Positions 43,001-51,835 of a DNA stretch of 64,000 nucleotides are shown one piece after another. The translations under genes and the position numbers were made by a program. How positions within the stretch are numbered: the first letter of the stretch is position 1; each line of letters opens with the position of its first letter. A model generated the notes under the pieces. That model was not told the DNA's origin, made no database searches, and was given only the letters and a program-made list of their open reading frames with translations. The stretch comes from DAOSXA01 sp964526835 (GTDB lineage Bacteria > Zixibacteria > MSB-5A5 > GN15 > FEB-12): contig CAZGMK010000010.1 of NCBI GenBank assembly GCA_964526835.1, positions 1-64,000 on the forward strand, read 5' to 3'.

Positions 43001-45472
43001 GGTATTCACTCTGAAGGCGACACCGGCAGCGAGAATGTCGACCTGACTGTAATCGGTGGTACTCCGATCAACTACAGCATCACCTATGTCTACAACAAGA
43101 AGGGTAAGACTTACGGTGATTACCTCGAGCTGGGCGCCGTTGCTCCCGAGCGCGTCAATGTCCAGTACGAGAACCCGGCTACCAAGCAGGGTGGCGACGA
43201 TATCAGTACCGCCACGGTCATTCCCGGCATGCCCTACTACGATGAGGGTACTACTGTCGGTTACACGAACGACTACGACGAGGTCTGCCCGTATACCGGT
43301 TCGACAGCCCCTGATGTTGTCTATGAGTTCACTCCGGGCGCCGACATGGTCGTGACCATCGACCTGTGCGCCTCGGGTTACGACACCAAGGTGTACGTCT
43401 ACGAAAACAGTGAAACTCCGGGCTCGCCGTTCGCCTGCAACGACGACGGTTGTCCCGGCTACCGTTCACTGATTGAAGACCTCACCATCTTTGGCGGCAA
43501 CACGTACTATATCGTGGTCGACGGTTACGGCGGCGAAGCCGGTGACTACGTGCTCGATATGTACGAGTACGAACCGCCTCCGCCGTTTGAGTGCCCGCCC
43601 GGCGCCTCCATCGAGCCTGAGGACTGCGGCGACGACACCAACGGTGGCTGCAACATGACAGTTCCGCAGTTCACCACGATCGCTTGCGGCGACACGGTCT
43701 GCGGTTACAGCTGGGCCTCGGGAAGCACCCGCGACACCGACTGGTACCAGTTGACTCTGTACCAGACCACTACGGTGACCCTGCGCGGCCAGGCTAACTT
43801 CCCGTTCATCCTCGGCTTCGTTGACACCTCCGACTGTAGTATGGCCTCCGCCCTTGATCCTTACGTCACCGGTAATCCGGAAGACGTGATCGAGGTTTCG
43901 CGTGAAGCCGGCCCGGGTACGTACTGGATCTTCGCCAGCATGACCGTTTATGACGGTTATCCGTGCGGAACTCAGAACGACTACTGGATTGAAGTCGATT
44001 GTCCGGAAGGCCCGGTGCTCTGGCTGAGCGCCACTCCGGAAACCGGCACCCTGCCGGGTGACGCGACTACTCCGCTTTCGGTGAACTTCGACGCCACCGG
44101 CCTCGAAGAGGGTACCTACTCTGCTGACGTGGTGATCAACCACGACGGTGGTAAGGGCACTACGATCATCCCGGTCGCTCTTGAGATCGGTGATGCTGCT
44201 CCGCCGACGGTTGTGGTCGATCCGATCTCCATCGACTTCGGCACTGTCGTTGAAGGCGAGACCGGCTCCGACGTGCTGACCATCAGCAACGGCGGCGGCG
44301 GCTCCTTCAACTTCAGCCTGCTGAAGGACTACGGTGCGAAGGATCTGACCGGCTCGTACGTCGAGACCGACGATCACTTTGCTCCGGGAGAGACCTCCAC
44401 GATCACTCTCGATCTGTGGAACAACTCCGGCGACTGGGAATGGGTCCTCTTTGTCGACGTGACCTTCCCGGCCGGCGTCACGATCAACAGTGCCACCGAC
44501 TTCACCAACGCGTGGGATCCTGGTATCGCTTACGTTGGCGCCACTGGCCAGACGGCCAGTTGGGGCGACGGCGGCGGCTACCTTGATTATGGCTGGTCGA
44601 ATGCCGACATCAACCTGACCTTCGACGCCGGTCTGACCGGCGATCTGGTCTGCGATTGGCTGATCCACGGTGACGAATACGGTTCACCGCCGCACGAAGT
44701 CACCGGTACCTTCGATCTGCCGCTGTTCGTTGATCCGGCCACTCACTGGCTGTCGCTCAGCCCCGAGACCGGCACCTGTGGTCCGGATGCTCCGATCACG
44801 GTTGGCTTCGATGCTACCAGCCTGCCGGGTGGCGTTTACACGGCCGATATCGTCGTGGTTGACGACATCCCGGATAAGGGCGAGACCCGTGTCCCGGTGA
44901 CCCTCGCGGTCTACGAATGGGATCACGTCGCTCTGGATCCGGATCCGGTCCTGGCTATCGAGCAGAATGCGGTCGATCCGAAGACCGGCACCGCCTACAT
45001 CGGCGAAATGTATGACCTCGGCGGCTACACGCTGGCCGATGTCGCATCCGCCACTGTCAACGGTCTGCCGGCCACCCTGATCCCGAGCACCTCGCACCCG
45101 CTGGTGCAGGGCAATGCTCTGGGTCTGGAATTCGATCTTCGCCAGTTCTGCTCCGACCTCGGTTGGCCGCAGGGCATCGAAGAGACCAGCTACGATGTCG
45201 TGCTGACCTTCGGCGATGCCACCACCTTGGATGTCACAGATGCGTTCGATTACCTCGGACACATCTCGGGTGACTTGAACATGAACGGTTCCGTCGAGAT
45301 CAGCGATCTGGTTGAGATGGTCACCTATATGTTCAGCGGCGGTCCTGCCCCGCAGGTTATGGCTACCATGGACGTTGACGGTAACTGTGAGACCGGTGAC
45401 ATTTCCGATCTGGTCCACCTGGTTACCTACATGTTTGGTGCTGGTCCGGCCCCGGCCTACTGCACGCAGTAA
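40019..45472 (+). CDS. Giant secreted multi-domain surface protein with dockerin-like C-terminus
   Basis: 1817 residues, exported (signal peptide MTLKIFVAVALVAGLGLGVVGG after a short MPSHK). Residues ~105-265 resemble a choice-of-anchor/MAM-type sandwich (FEGFEGAFPPTDWTTI...DEWIITESYDL). A Cys-rich GRCCYGADFLTCDDLTQDEC unit follows. Then come six to seven related beta-rich, PPC-like domains (~320-440, 452-580, 584-720, 720-845, 847-980, 1059-1184, 1200-1325), with signatures such as YDTKLAVYGG / YDTKVYVYEN and GNTYLIEVGGYS. The two at 452 and 584 are tandem copies (CLGSYDGGED in both). Two BACON/ASH-like repeats (VDPTSVDFG, VDPISIDFG) come next. The end has two dockerin-like EF-hand loops (DLNMNGSVEISDLVEMVTYMF and DVDGNCETGDISDLVHLVTYMF). 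Strongly acidic and Cys-rich. Its long structured leader and own terminator suggest high, regulated expression. A cell-surface or matrix role is likely. Confidence 0.9.
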   Translation: MPSHKMTLKIFVAVALVAGLGLGVVGGPTPFSLNPLGQYDDGANWELKEQHTPDHQLPNEGPTEEEIAQKNAENLARTVAHAYDLDMKVAPADMQGKGALKGADAELVFEGFEGAFPPTDWTTIVTNSSYTWYQGASPYEGSYNANIEYDPALVPQDEWIITESYDLTSGDPWKLDFWWMGSYYWMVTNENCTLSVHISTDGGSSWTEIWNHFDFGEFVSFEYNNVVIDLAGYLTETDVMFGFQYHGADGAQVGVDAVSINDAAPPVGRCCYGADFLTCDDLTQDECADLGGHWNEFLNCTDNPCPEVPPNDDPENAITITSGETVTGSTAAATIDCPGVLDWEAVWYRFDAPYGENDVYIDYCGTPGDIYTVGIVVYEEDLPLDCNAYIIANDYAFADCGDGHENPNMNWTRLPGPATYLFPVYADDGNKAGMDFQFDFTLSESPPLPPGGSCGDPYPLTIGSGDLPLDVSGLTTCGMGNVYSNTCLGSYDGGEDFVMELTLTEDLDLNIEMTSDASWTGLAIADDCTDFAACIDYSTGSASDQTLFAVPLTAGTYYIIVDTWPTPDCIPNFTLSFSAFEATGGDNCSEPITVKLPDDMTGGSGGDSYVDDNWTCGRGNNYSETCLGSYDGGEDIIYELDVAGDMSVDITLETSSTWTGLMIADACGDVDPCIAFATGSAGNKYLYNVELTTGYYYIMVDTWPSPACIPSFTLTISPSAGGLDNDDYDDCEALTGEVVDLEFNTTAASFDGPGGCLTSPNIWYCWEASCDGLATISLCGSSYDTKLAVYGGTDPFVDPMLGCNDDACGLQSELEIGVTAGNTYLIEVGGYSSNVGAGILNIDCVECPPPPNDNCEDVTPVLLTSGVMETFTGNNECATEQCASFPGGHVWEAFTIDVTSDVYLDYCGTTPAFGNAWLNLAIGCPCTDFTAGGEFNTTDCGDGNVTIFWDDLPAGTYYYPVMKDVANNASGPYTINVVAYSLSTLEVDPTSVDFGIHSEGDTGSENVDLTVIGGTPINYSITYVYNKKGKTYGDYLELGAVAPERVNVQYENPATKQGGDDISTATVIPGMPYYDEGTTVGYTNDYDEVCPYTGSTAPDVVYEFTPGADMVVTIDLCASGYDTKVYVYENSETPGSPFACNDDGCPGYRSLIEDLTIFGGNTYYIVVDGYGGEAGDYVLDMYEYEPPPPFECPPGASIEPEDCGDDTNGGCNMTVPQFTTIACGDTVCGYSWASGSTRDTDWYQLTLYQTTTVTLRGQANFPFILGFVDTSDCSMASALDPYVTGNPEDVIEVSREAGPGTYWIFASMTVYDGYPCGTQNDYWIEVDCPEGPVLWLSATPETGTLPGDATTPLSVNFDATGLEEGTYSADVVINHDGGKGTTIIPVALEIGDAAPPTVVVDPISIDFGTVVEGETGSDVLTISNGGGGSFNFSLLKDYGAKDLTGSYVETDDHFAPGETSTITLDLWNNSGDWEWVLFVDVTFPAGVTINSATDFTNAWDPGIAYVGATGQTASWGDGGGYLDYGWSNADINLTFDAGLTGDLVCDWLIHGDEYGSPPHEVTGTFDLPLFVDPATHWLSLSPETGTCGPDAPITVGFDATSLPGGVYTADIVVVDDIPDKGETRVPVTLAVYEWDHVALDPDPVLAIEQNAVDPKTGTAYIGEMYDLGGYTLADVASATVNGLPATLIPSTSHPLVQGNALGLEFDLRQFCSDLGWPQGIEETSYDVVLTFGDATTLDVTDAFDYLGHISGDLNMNGSVEISDLVEMVTYMFSGGPAPQVMATMDVDGNCETGDISDLVHLVTYMFGAGPAPAYCTQ

Positions 45473-45509
45473 GGTCGACCTGACCAATACCGATAGATTC
45501 TGAAATAGA

Positions 45510-45542
45510 CACCCGCCGGTCTTCGCGACCGGCGGGTTTTTC
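45510..45542 (+). terminator. Terminator after the giant surface protein
   Basis: ACCCGCCGGTC (45511-45521) pairs perfectly with GACCGGCGGGT (45527-45537) across TTCGC, followed by TTTTTC. Strong. Confidence 0.95.
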
Positions 45543-45651
45543 AATGAGGGATGAGCCAGTGGCAGGCGATGTCTATGTCGGCGGCTGCTGGAGCTGGGGT
45601 GGAGGATACTCCGCCCGCCCTTCCGTTACAGAGTGAATTGGGGTTTGATGC

Positions 45652-46662
45652 TCAGTCCGGAGTCACGTCGGGATGGGCCTTGAGGATATCGGCGAAGTCC
45701 GATATGTTGATATTGGCGCCTGAAAGCAGACACACTATCCGGCGGCTGGTCACCAGCTCGTCGGTGTGAAACAGGACCAGGGCGGCTGACGCGGCGCCGG
45801 CTGGCTCAACCACCAGCTTGGCGGTCTGGCACAGGTCGGTGATAGTAGCCTGTATCTCCTCCTCTGTGACCCGCAGGATCGGCACATTGTACTTGCGAAG
45901 AATCTTGAAGGGCGATTCACCGATGGTTCCGACATTGATGCCGTCCGCCATAGTACGGCTGCCACGCAATGAGATGACCCGGCCCTTTTCCATTGACCGC
46001 GCCGCCGCGTCGGAGTCCTTGGCCTGAACCCCGATCACTCGGATGTCCGGATGGTGGCTCAGGACAGCGGTGGCGATGCCCGCGATCAGGCCGCCACCAC
46101 CTACCGGTACGACTATCGTATCGAGCTCCGGCCACTGTTCGATAATCTCCAGCCCCACTGTTCCCTGACCCGCGATCACTGCCTCGTCATCAAAGGGATG
46201 AACGAAGTACATTCCCCGTTCTTTCTGTATTGTGAAGGCGTGTTCGGTAGCTTCCCGCAGACTCCCGCCGTGCAGAATTATCTCCGGCCTCCCATAGAGT
46301 CGAGTTTGCTTGACCTTGATCCTGGGCGTAGTCGTGGGCATCACGATGGTGGCGTGTGTCTCCATCAGGTGGGCGGCCAGGGCAACCCCCTGGGCGTGGT
46401 TGCCGGCCGAGGCGCAGATCACGCCGGCATCGCGATGAGGCGGGCGCATCAGGCGTAGTTTGTTCCAGGCGCCGCGAGCTTTGAACGACCCGGTCCGTTG
46501 GAGATTCTCGAGTTTGGCCTGAACCACTCGGTCGGTAACCTGAGATCCGAAACGCCAGATTTGCAACGGCGTTCGGATTATGTCGGGGTGTAGATTGTCC
46601 CTGGCTTCGAGGATGTCTTCGTAGGTGACCATATTAAGTAGTTCGCGGGTCCCTTCAGCCAC
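45652..46662 (-). CDS. Threonine ammonia-lyase (threonine dehydratase), catabolic-like
   Basis: PLP enzyme that deaminates threonine (or serine) to 2-oxobutanoate (pyruvate). 336 residues, so without the C-terminal ACT regulatory domain of biosynthetic IlvA; this fits the TdcB/serine-racemase-like short form. PLP-lysine is in TGSFKARGAWNK, substrate loop ASAGNHAQG, glycine loop PVGGGGLIAG, all in usual positions. The frame starts with GTG at 46662; an internal ATG at 46632 (MVTYEDI) is also possible and matches the usual family start better, but has no ribosome-binding site. It faces the giant protein gene convergently. Confidence 0.9.
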   Translation of the reverse strand: MAEGTRELLNMVTYEDILEARDNLHPDIIRTPLQIWRFGSQVTDRVVQAKLENLQRTGSFKARGAWNKLRLMRPPHRDAGVICASAGNHAQGVALAAHLMETHATIVMPTTTPRIKVKQTRLYGRPEIILHGGSLREATEHAFTIQKERGMYFVHPFDDEAVIAGQGTVGLEIIEQWPELDTIVVPVGGGGLIAGIATAVLSHHPDIRVIGVQAKDSDAAARSMEKGRVISLRGSRTMADGINVGTIGESPFKILRKYNVPILRVTEEEIQATITDLCQTAKLVVEPAGAASAALVLFHTDELVTSRRIVCLLSGANINISDFADILKAHPDVTPD

Positions 46663-46735
46663 GCCGGCCTGCCCCTTACAACGCGGTCAGGTTCCCTTTG
46701 TGCCGGAAAGTCGATTGCCTGTCATCCTTTTGGGC

Positions 46736-46772
46736 ATAAGAAAACCCCGGCGTAAGTAACCGGGGCATCTTT
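46736..46772 (-). terminator. Terminator after the serpin gene
   Basis: On the minus strand CCCCGG-TTACTTACG-CCGGGG followed by TTTTCTTAT. Lies about 30 bases after the serpin stop at 46800. Confidence 0.85.
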
Positions 46773-46799
46773 GGTGTTCCGTATCGAAGTCAATGATGC

Positions 46800-48038
46800 T
46801 CAGGTCGTCGGTTCGGCTACTTTTCCGGCGAAGAGCATCGTGCCGGAGCTGCGTTCATAGATAATGAAGGCAAAGGGCCTGTCCAGCCGCACTACAGGAT
46901 GAGTTGGTCCCACAGATGTGATTCCCACCTCAACTGATGTGACGGCGGCCGCCTCGGTGCCCGACTCGTTGACATCGACGAAGGCCTTGTGCCTCACGGC
47001 GCTGATATGAAGGTCGCTGACATCGGCAATGCCGGTCAAGTCCGCAGCATTCGGTGCGAAGGCGATGCCCATCCCCATATCGGCGAGGATTTCGTTGAGA
47101 GTAATCTCGAAATCAAAGGTAAATCGGGGCATGAACAGGTCTATCTCAACCTCGGTCAACCCATCCAGCCACACTCGCCACTGATCGACCGTAAGGCTCT
47201 CGATAAGGGTATTGACCGGCACCGCTTCGGTCGGTAGCAGGGCCAGCATGGCGAAGTCGCCGTCGCCGTACGGCAGGCGCACGGCCTGGAGGTCGTCGGT
47301 CTCGTAGTACTGAAGGTCTTCGTGCATGAACATCAATTGGCACTCAGTAGTCGAGCCGTCGTCCAGATGGAACGGCGCCGGACGAGTCTCGGCGCTGTCG
47401 AACTGGATTGTCCAGTCGCCGTAGAAGTAGACCGCGTTAATGAGGAACAACATAGTCAGCCGGTTGATTGGCGGCCTGACTATGCCGTCGATCTTGCCGT
47501 GGGTCTTGTCTGTGACCCAGTCGTTGATGATATCGGCGGCCGCTTCATCATCGAAATCAAGCGCGGCCACTTCGGCGTCGAAGATCGAATCCGTGAGCAT
47601 GAGGAAATCGTCATTGATCGGAAAACCATCGCGGTACCAGACCGAGTTGGCTATCTCCATCGTCACATGCCGATCAAGTGCGGGCAGTTTTTGCATCAGC
47701 TCCGCGTAGGTGGCGTTGATCTCATCCAATTCGGCCCCGGAAAGCCTCAGGCAATCGATGATCGCCTCGCGGGTTTCTCCCTGGGCACCGTTCAGCACCA
47801 TCCCGAGGGCTATGGAGATGGACAGAGGCGAGAGGAAGATATTCGCTTCCGGCTCCACCCCTACAACTTGCTTGAAAACATCGAGACCGAAAGCATCGGC
47901 AGCGGCTGTAACCTCCGCTTGTGTTGGCGTCAGCCTCAGGTCCACATCGACCGGCGGATTGGTCCCTTTGTCGGCGTTCGAGCAGCCGGCTGCCAGAATC
48001 GCCGCCAACAGGCCACTCAAGAGGATCACGTTTCGCAT
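46800..48038 (-). CDS. Serpin-family protease inhibitor lipoprotein
   Basis: 412 residues, exported with lipobox (LAAILAAGC). Serpin fold features are clear: NIFLSPLSISIALGMVLNGAQGETREAI, a breach/shutter region (NSVWYRDGFPI), FLINAVYFYGDW, and the C-terminal RPFAFIIYERSSGTMLFAGKV. The reactive-loop hinge reads ESGTEAAAVTSV (P17 onward), with small residues at P14-P9 as in inhibitory serpins, so it probably inhibits a serine (or cysteine) protease by loop insertion. The scissile-bond region (GITSVGPTHPVVRLD) is about three residues longer than in alpha-1-antitrypsin, so P1 is uncertain. As a lipoprotein it would guard the envelope or outer surface. Single gene with its own terminator. Confidence 0.92.
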   Translation of the reverse strand: MRNVILLSGLLAAILAAGCSNADKGTNPPVDVDLRLTPTQAEVTAAADAFGLDVFKQVVGVEPEANIFLSPLSISIALGMVLNGAQGETREAIIDCLRLSGAELDEINATYAELMQKLPALDRHVTMEIANSVWYRDGFPINDDFLMLTDSIFDAEVAALDFDDEAAADIINDWVTDKTHGKIDGIVRPPINRLTMLFLINAVYFYGDWTIQFDSAETRPAPFHLDDGSTTECQLMFMHEDLQYYETDDLQAVRLPYGDGDFAMLALLPTEAVPVNTLIESLTVDQWRVWLDGLTEVEIDLFMPRFTFDFEITLNEILADMGMGIAFAPNAADLTGIADVSDLHISAVRHKAFVDVNESGTEAAAVTSVEVGITSVGPTHPVVRLDRPFAFIIYERSSGTMLFAGKVAEPTT

Positions 48039-48187
48039 GTTGACTTCTCTCTTTCCTTAAGCTTTTCTTCTCCGCCCCCTATGTCCAGTGAACGTTCTCG
48101 ATTCCGTTTCTGTTCAAAAGATAATCGCTGTTGCTCCCCTTTTGCAATAGGAATTTGAATTGTGCTCGGCGTGTCGGCCCGGCGCGC

Positions 48188-49324
48188 TCATTTGCGCGGC
48201 CGGAAGCCGAATGAGATCGCTTCCTCCTGGCAGGACGTGACACACTCGCCGCACGAAGTACAGTCAGACAGCACAGCACCGGGCTTTTCGACCATGGGCT
48301 TGATCGTTGGGCAAGGAGAGGCCTCCATACAATCACCGCATTCGGTGCACAGGTCATGGTCGACCCGGACCCGTCCCGGGGCTATCTTCTCAAGCAGCCA
48401 GGTCAAGCCCCCGATGGGGCAGATCGCATAACAGAAGGGCCGGTAGAGCATCAGGCTGGCCACCACGATAATGATGAAGCCGACGATCCAGAGGGTGTCG
48501 AAGTTCCAGTGCAGCAGGTGGAAGAAGTTCACCGGCTCGTAGACATTGTATGAAGAAAACAGCACCCAGGCTTCCTCAGACGGATCGGCTCCCAAATACT
48601 CGGCCAGGAAGGTAATGTGATCGACCACCCAGAAGAAAGTGAGCACAAACAGCGCGAGCATGGCCAGCCGAACGGTATTGAACGCCGTGAAGTTGAAGTT
48701 CTTGACTTTGTATTTGAACGGAGCCTTGTTTATCAGTTCCTGCATCGCCCCCAGCGGACAGACCCAGCCGCAGAAGGCTTTCCTGTAGATCAGGCTGGGG
48801 ATCATGATGGCCAAAAACACGGCAATGAATGCCGGGAAGAATTCACCCCAGGTAAAACGGAACATGAACAGCTTGGTAATGGCGCACATGGGTGAAGGGT
48901 GCAACGGGAAAACCCAGTCCAGGCCATAGATGATAAAGACTGCAGCCATCACGCCTATACGCACCCACTTGTTGACACCGCGCATGAACAGCAGGATTAG
49001 ACCGACGAGCATCAGGATGCCGAAGCCATAATACTTGGGCACAAACAGGAAACTCCAGGTATTGGGCGGCTGATCGGTCTTCACGGCTGCGGCTATCTCC
49101 TGCTGGTCTTCAACAATGTGGGCGGTATCGATGACTGCGCCGGCTGCGACCGAATCAGTCGCCGCCCGGTCGGCTTCAAGATGACTCTGGTGAGTGCAGT
49201 CTGGCTCGCCCTTCTCGATCATGGCGCTGTCGAGTTGCTTCTGAGTGGCTTCGTCGCCCTGCGATGAGGTCGCAAGAGACAGGCTAACGAGTAGAATGAG
49301 GATGGTCGGCAGTAGTCTGTTCAT
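48188..49324 (-). CDS. Membrane polyferredoxin (NapH/CcoG-like 4Fe-4S protein)
   Basis: 378 residues. A cleavable leader, an ~80-residue extracytoplasmic or linker part, then about five to six membrane spans (from YYGFGILMLVGLILLF). Between the spans are two CxxxCP motifs (CGWVCP and CYAICP), as in NapH/NosR-type quinol or metal-cluster proteins. The C-terminal part has two 4Fe-4S clusters: CTECGDCMEASPCP and CTSCGECVTSCQE. This suggests electron transfer between the quinone pool and a periplasmic or cytoplasmic partner. No partner reductase is adjacent, so the acceptor is unknown. Confidence 0.85.
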   Translation of the reverse strand: MNRLLPTILILLVSLSLATSSQGDEATQKQLDSAMIEKGEPDCTHQSHLEADRAATDSVAAGAVIDTAHIVEDQQEIAAAVKTDQPPNTWSFLFVPKYYGFGILMLVGLILLFMRGVNKWVRIGVMAAVFIIYGLDWVFPLHPSPMCAITKLFMFRFTWGEFFPAFIAVFLAIMIPSLIYRKAFCGWVCPLGAMQELINKAPFKYKVKNFNFTAFNTVRLAMLALFVLTFFWVVDHITFLAEYLGADPSEEAWVLFSSYNVYEPVNFFHLLHWNFDTLWIVGFIIIVVASLMLYRPFCYAICPIGGLTWLLEKIAPGRVRVDHDLCTECGDCMEASPCPTIKPMVEKPGAVLSDCTSCGECVTSCQEEAISFGFRPRK

Positions 49325-49476
49325 GATCGTGAGAATATACTCTGAAGGTCCAGAAAGTCAAAGCAAATGGCGGTTTTCACCAGCGGGGTTGCCGTTGCCG
49401 GTCGGCCAATCCGGTTGCTTAGGGACCCTGAGGGATGCATATTGGCCAGAAACATCACCCAGGTTGGAGTGATCAC

Positions 49477-49866
49477 ATGAAGAAGGTAGTCGCAACAGAC
49501 AAGGCGCCCGAAGCCATTGGTCCTTACTCGCAGGCAATCCGATCGTCTGGAGAATTGCTCTTCTGTTCCGGACAGATTCCATTGGACCCGGATTCGGGCG
49601 AAATCGTGGGAGAAACCGCCGCCGAGCAGGCCCGGCAAGTATTCGATAACCTGAAAGCAGTTCTGGAAGCAGGCGGCTCCTCGCCGGATCAGGTGGTCAA
49701 AACGACCGTCTATCTGGCGGACATTGCCGATTTCGGCGCGGTCAATGAAGTCTACGGCGAGTATTTCCGCGACCGTCCGCCCGCTCGTGCAGCGATTGCA
49801 GCACGCGACCTTCCCAGGGGGGCCAGGGTGATGATCGAGGCGATCGCGCTGGTGAGGAGCAGTTGA
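49477..49866 (+). CDS. ridA: RidA family enamine/imine deaminase
   Basis: 129 residues, normal length. Removes reactive enamines formed by PLP enzymes such as threonine dehydratase, whose gene lies 3 kb away. Conserved: IGPYSQAI, CSGQIPLD, ARQVFDNLKAVLEAGG, VKTTVYLADIADF, and PPARAAIAARDLPRGARVMIEAIA with the Arg and Glu of the active site. The ATG at 49477 has GGAG 9 bases before it; the frame extends upstream without support. Confidence 0.95.
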   Translation: MKKVVATDKAPEAIGPYSQAIRSSGELLFCSGQIPLDPDSGEIVGETAAEQARQVFDNLKAVLEAGGSSPDQVVKTTVYLADIADFGAVNEVYGEYFRDRPPARAAIAARDLPRGARVMIEAIALVRSS

Positions 49867-49965
49867 CACCCTGGAGCCGGCCCGCAGCCTCATCGTTCCG
49901 CAACGGCGTCAGCCGGACGTGTTTTGCCTTGATACCGCGGTTCGACCGGAGTAACTTACTCGGGT

Positions 49966-50892
49966 ATGGGTAACAACAGGCGCCAGGGCGTGGTCGTGGC
50001 TACCCGCGGTCGGATGTTCGAGGTTCGCGGCGAGGATGGCTGCCGCTACCAGTGCGAAGTTCGCCAGAAAGTGAAGGAAGAAGCCGACCGCACTACTCCG
50101 GTAGCTGTAGGCGACGATGTCGAATTCACCCGCAGCCATGAAGGAGGGGGGGCGATCGACCGGGTGCTGCCGCGGCGCAGCGCTTTCATGCGTCCTGCCA
50201 AGGGTGACGGCGGTATCATGCAGATTATCGCGGCCAATCTGGACCAGTTAGCTGTGGTGACTTCCGTGAAGTCGCCGGCGCTCAAGACAGGCCTCATAGA
50301 TCGCTGCCTGATTGCGGCCTACATCGGTTCGCTGGAGCCGATGATTGTCCTGAACAAGATAGACCTGCATTTCGACGAATCCACCGAAGAGATCGTACAG
50401 ACCTACCGCGAGTGCGGCTTCGCCGTATTTCCGGTCTCGGCCAAGGAGGGCGCCGGGCTTGATGATCTCAGGGGCGCTCTTGTCGACCATCGAACCCTCT
50501 TTGCCGGCCATTCGGGAGTTGGGAAATCAACGCTGCTCAACGCGCTCATTCCCGGACTTGACCTTAAAACCCTCAAGGTATCCCGATCGACCAAGCGGGG
50601 ACGCCATGCTACCACCAGTGTCGAGTTGTATGAATTACCGGAGGGTGGATACGCGGTCGACTCGCCCGGGCTGAAAGTAATGGGCTTGTGGGAGGTAACG
50701 GCCGATGAACTGCCTCATTATTGGCCCGAATTTGAACCATTTGCCGGTGAATGTCGTTTTCAACCATGCAGCCATATCCATGAGCCGGACTGCGCCGTCA
50801 AGAAGGCTGTCGTAGCCGGGCAGATAGCTCAGTTCAGATGGGACAACTATTGCGCCATCGCCGCCTCGCTGGAAGTGGATACGCGGTCTTAG
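49966..50892 (+). CDS. rsgA: Ribosome small-subunit-dependent GTPase RsgA
   Basis: Circularly permuted GTPase that helps mature the 30S subunit. 308 residues. An N-terminal OB domain (~1-80, GRMFEVRGEDGCRYQCEVR); then the permuted motifs: G4 LNKIDL, G5-like VSAKEG, G1 GHSGVGKSTLLNAL, and G3 DSPG. A C-terminal zinc knuckle has CRFQPCSHIHEPDC. The ATG has only a weak ribosome-binding site (CGGAGTAACTTACTCGGGT). An MCE gene follows. Confidence 0.97.
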   Translation: MGNNRRQGVVVATRGRMFEVRGEDGCRYQCEVRQKVKEEADRTTPVAVGDDVEFTRSHEGGGAIDRVLPRRSAFMRPAKGDGGIMQIIAANLDQLAVVTSVKSPALKTGLIDRCLIAAYIGSLEPMIVLNKIDLHFDESTEEIVQTYRECGFAVFPVSAKEGAGLDDLRGALVDHRTLFAGHSGVGKSTLLNALIPGLDLKTLKVSRSTKRGRHATTSVELYELPEGGYAVDSPGLKVMGLWEVTADELPHYWPEFEPFAGECRFQPCSHIHEPDCAVKKAVVAGQIAQFRWDNYCAIAASLEVDTRS

Positions 50893-50930
50893 TAAGGTAA
50901 CGGCTGCCGGGTACCGATAAAGGGAACAGT

Positions 50931-51833
50931 ATGGCCAAACGCAGTGTCGAGTTCAAGGTAGGAGTGCTGATCATCATCGGGATCGTCATCCTGGGCGGCT
51001 CCCTCTACTGGCTCGAGGGGCATCGCCTGCGAATGAACGCCCGGATGATCGATCTCAGTTTCCGTGATGTCGGCGCCCTGGCGATCGGTGACAGGGTAAC
51101 AGTGTCGGGAGTTCAGAAAGGCAAGGTCAACGACCTGACTCTCACCAGGCGCGGTGTCCTGGTTCAGTTACAGCTGCAGCGTGATGTGACATTGTACTCG
51201 GACGCCACCTTCACCATCAAGAACATGGGAGTTATGGGCGAACGTTTCGTGGCCATCGACCCCGGGACAGATTCCACCGAACTCGACTATGATGCCGTCA
51301 TCGAGGGTAACTACGATCCGGGGCTGCCGGAAGTTATGGGCCTGATGGGCGAGATGATCACCGAATTGCGCCAACTAGTGGGTTCGGTCAAGCGGACCAT
51401 TGGTTCCGATTCCTCGCTGAGCCTATTCAACAGCACTCTGTCGAACATGGAGCAGTTGTCATCGTCGCTGCTGGCCTATGTCGAGCGCAACGAAGGCAGA
51501 CTCGATTCGACCGCCGAGAACCTGGTGATCGCATCAAGGCGTTTCAATCGCCTGCTGGATGATAACTCCCGCAAGATCGACTCCACCTTCACGCGCTTCG
51601 ATCGAACCAGCCTCCGCGTCGAGGAGATAGTCACCGTCCTGGACACCGTGTCCCTTTCAGCGCGGGCCTTTGCCAGACGTCTGGACAACCCGGACGGCTC
51701 GCTGCAGTTGCTGATGGAAGACCGTCGCCTTTACGACGATCTGCGGCGGACAGCCGACAACGTTGATGACCTCATCAACGATATTAGGGCCAACCCCCGC
51801 AAATATATTAACTTCACACTGAAGATATTTTGA
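50931..51833 (+). CDS. MCE/MlaD family lipid-transport protein
   Basis: 300 residues. An N-terminal membrane anchor (VGVLIIIGIVILGGSLYWL, ~10-28) is followed by one MCE domain (~38-120; RDVGALAIGDRVTVSGVQKGKV is the family's typical start) and then a long helical tail to the end (many S, N and R residues, LSNMEQLSSSLLAYVERN). MlaD-type proteins form hexamers that shuttle phospholipids across the periplasm with an ABC pair (MlaE/MlaF). No such pair is in this window, so they must be elsewhere. AGGGAAC is before the ATG. Confidence 0.9.
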   Translation: MAKRSVEFKVGVLIIIGIVILGGSLYWLEGHRLRMNARMIDLSFRDVGALAIGDRVTVSGVQKGKVNDLTLTRRGVLVQLQLQRDVTLYSDATFTIKNMGVMGERFVAIDPGTDSTELDYDAVIEGNYDPGLPEVMGLMGEMITELRQLVGSVKRTIGSDSSLSLFNSTLSNMEQLSSSLLAYVERNEGRLDSTAENLVIASRRFNRLLDDNSRKIDSTFTRFDRTSLRVEEIVTVLDTVSLSARAFARRLDNPDGSLQLLMEDRRLYDDLRRTADNVDDLINDIRANPRKYINFTLKIF

Positions 51834-51835
51834 GC

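Noticed and set aside
40001..43009. 1002-codon open frame on the minus strand
   Set aside because: It is the shadow of the giant surface protein. The translated product has no coherent domain, and codon bias of the plus-strand gene (GC-rich third positions) keeps stops rare on the other strand.
43466..44668. 400-codon open frame on the minus strand
   Set aside because: Antisense shadow of the giant surface protein; no ribosome-binding site or family features.
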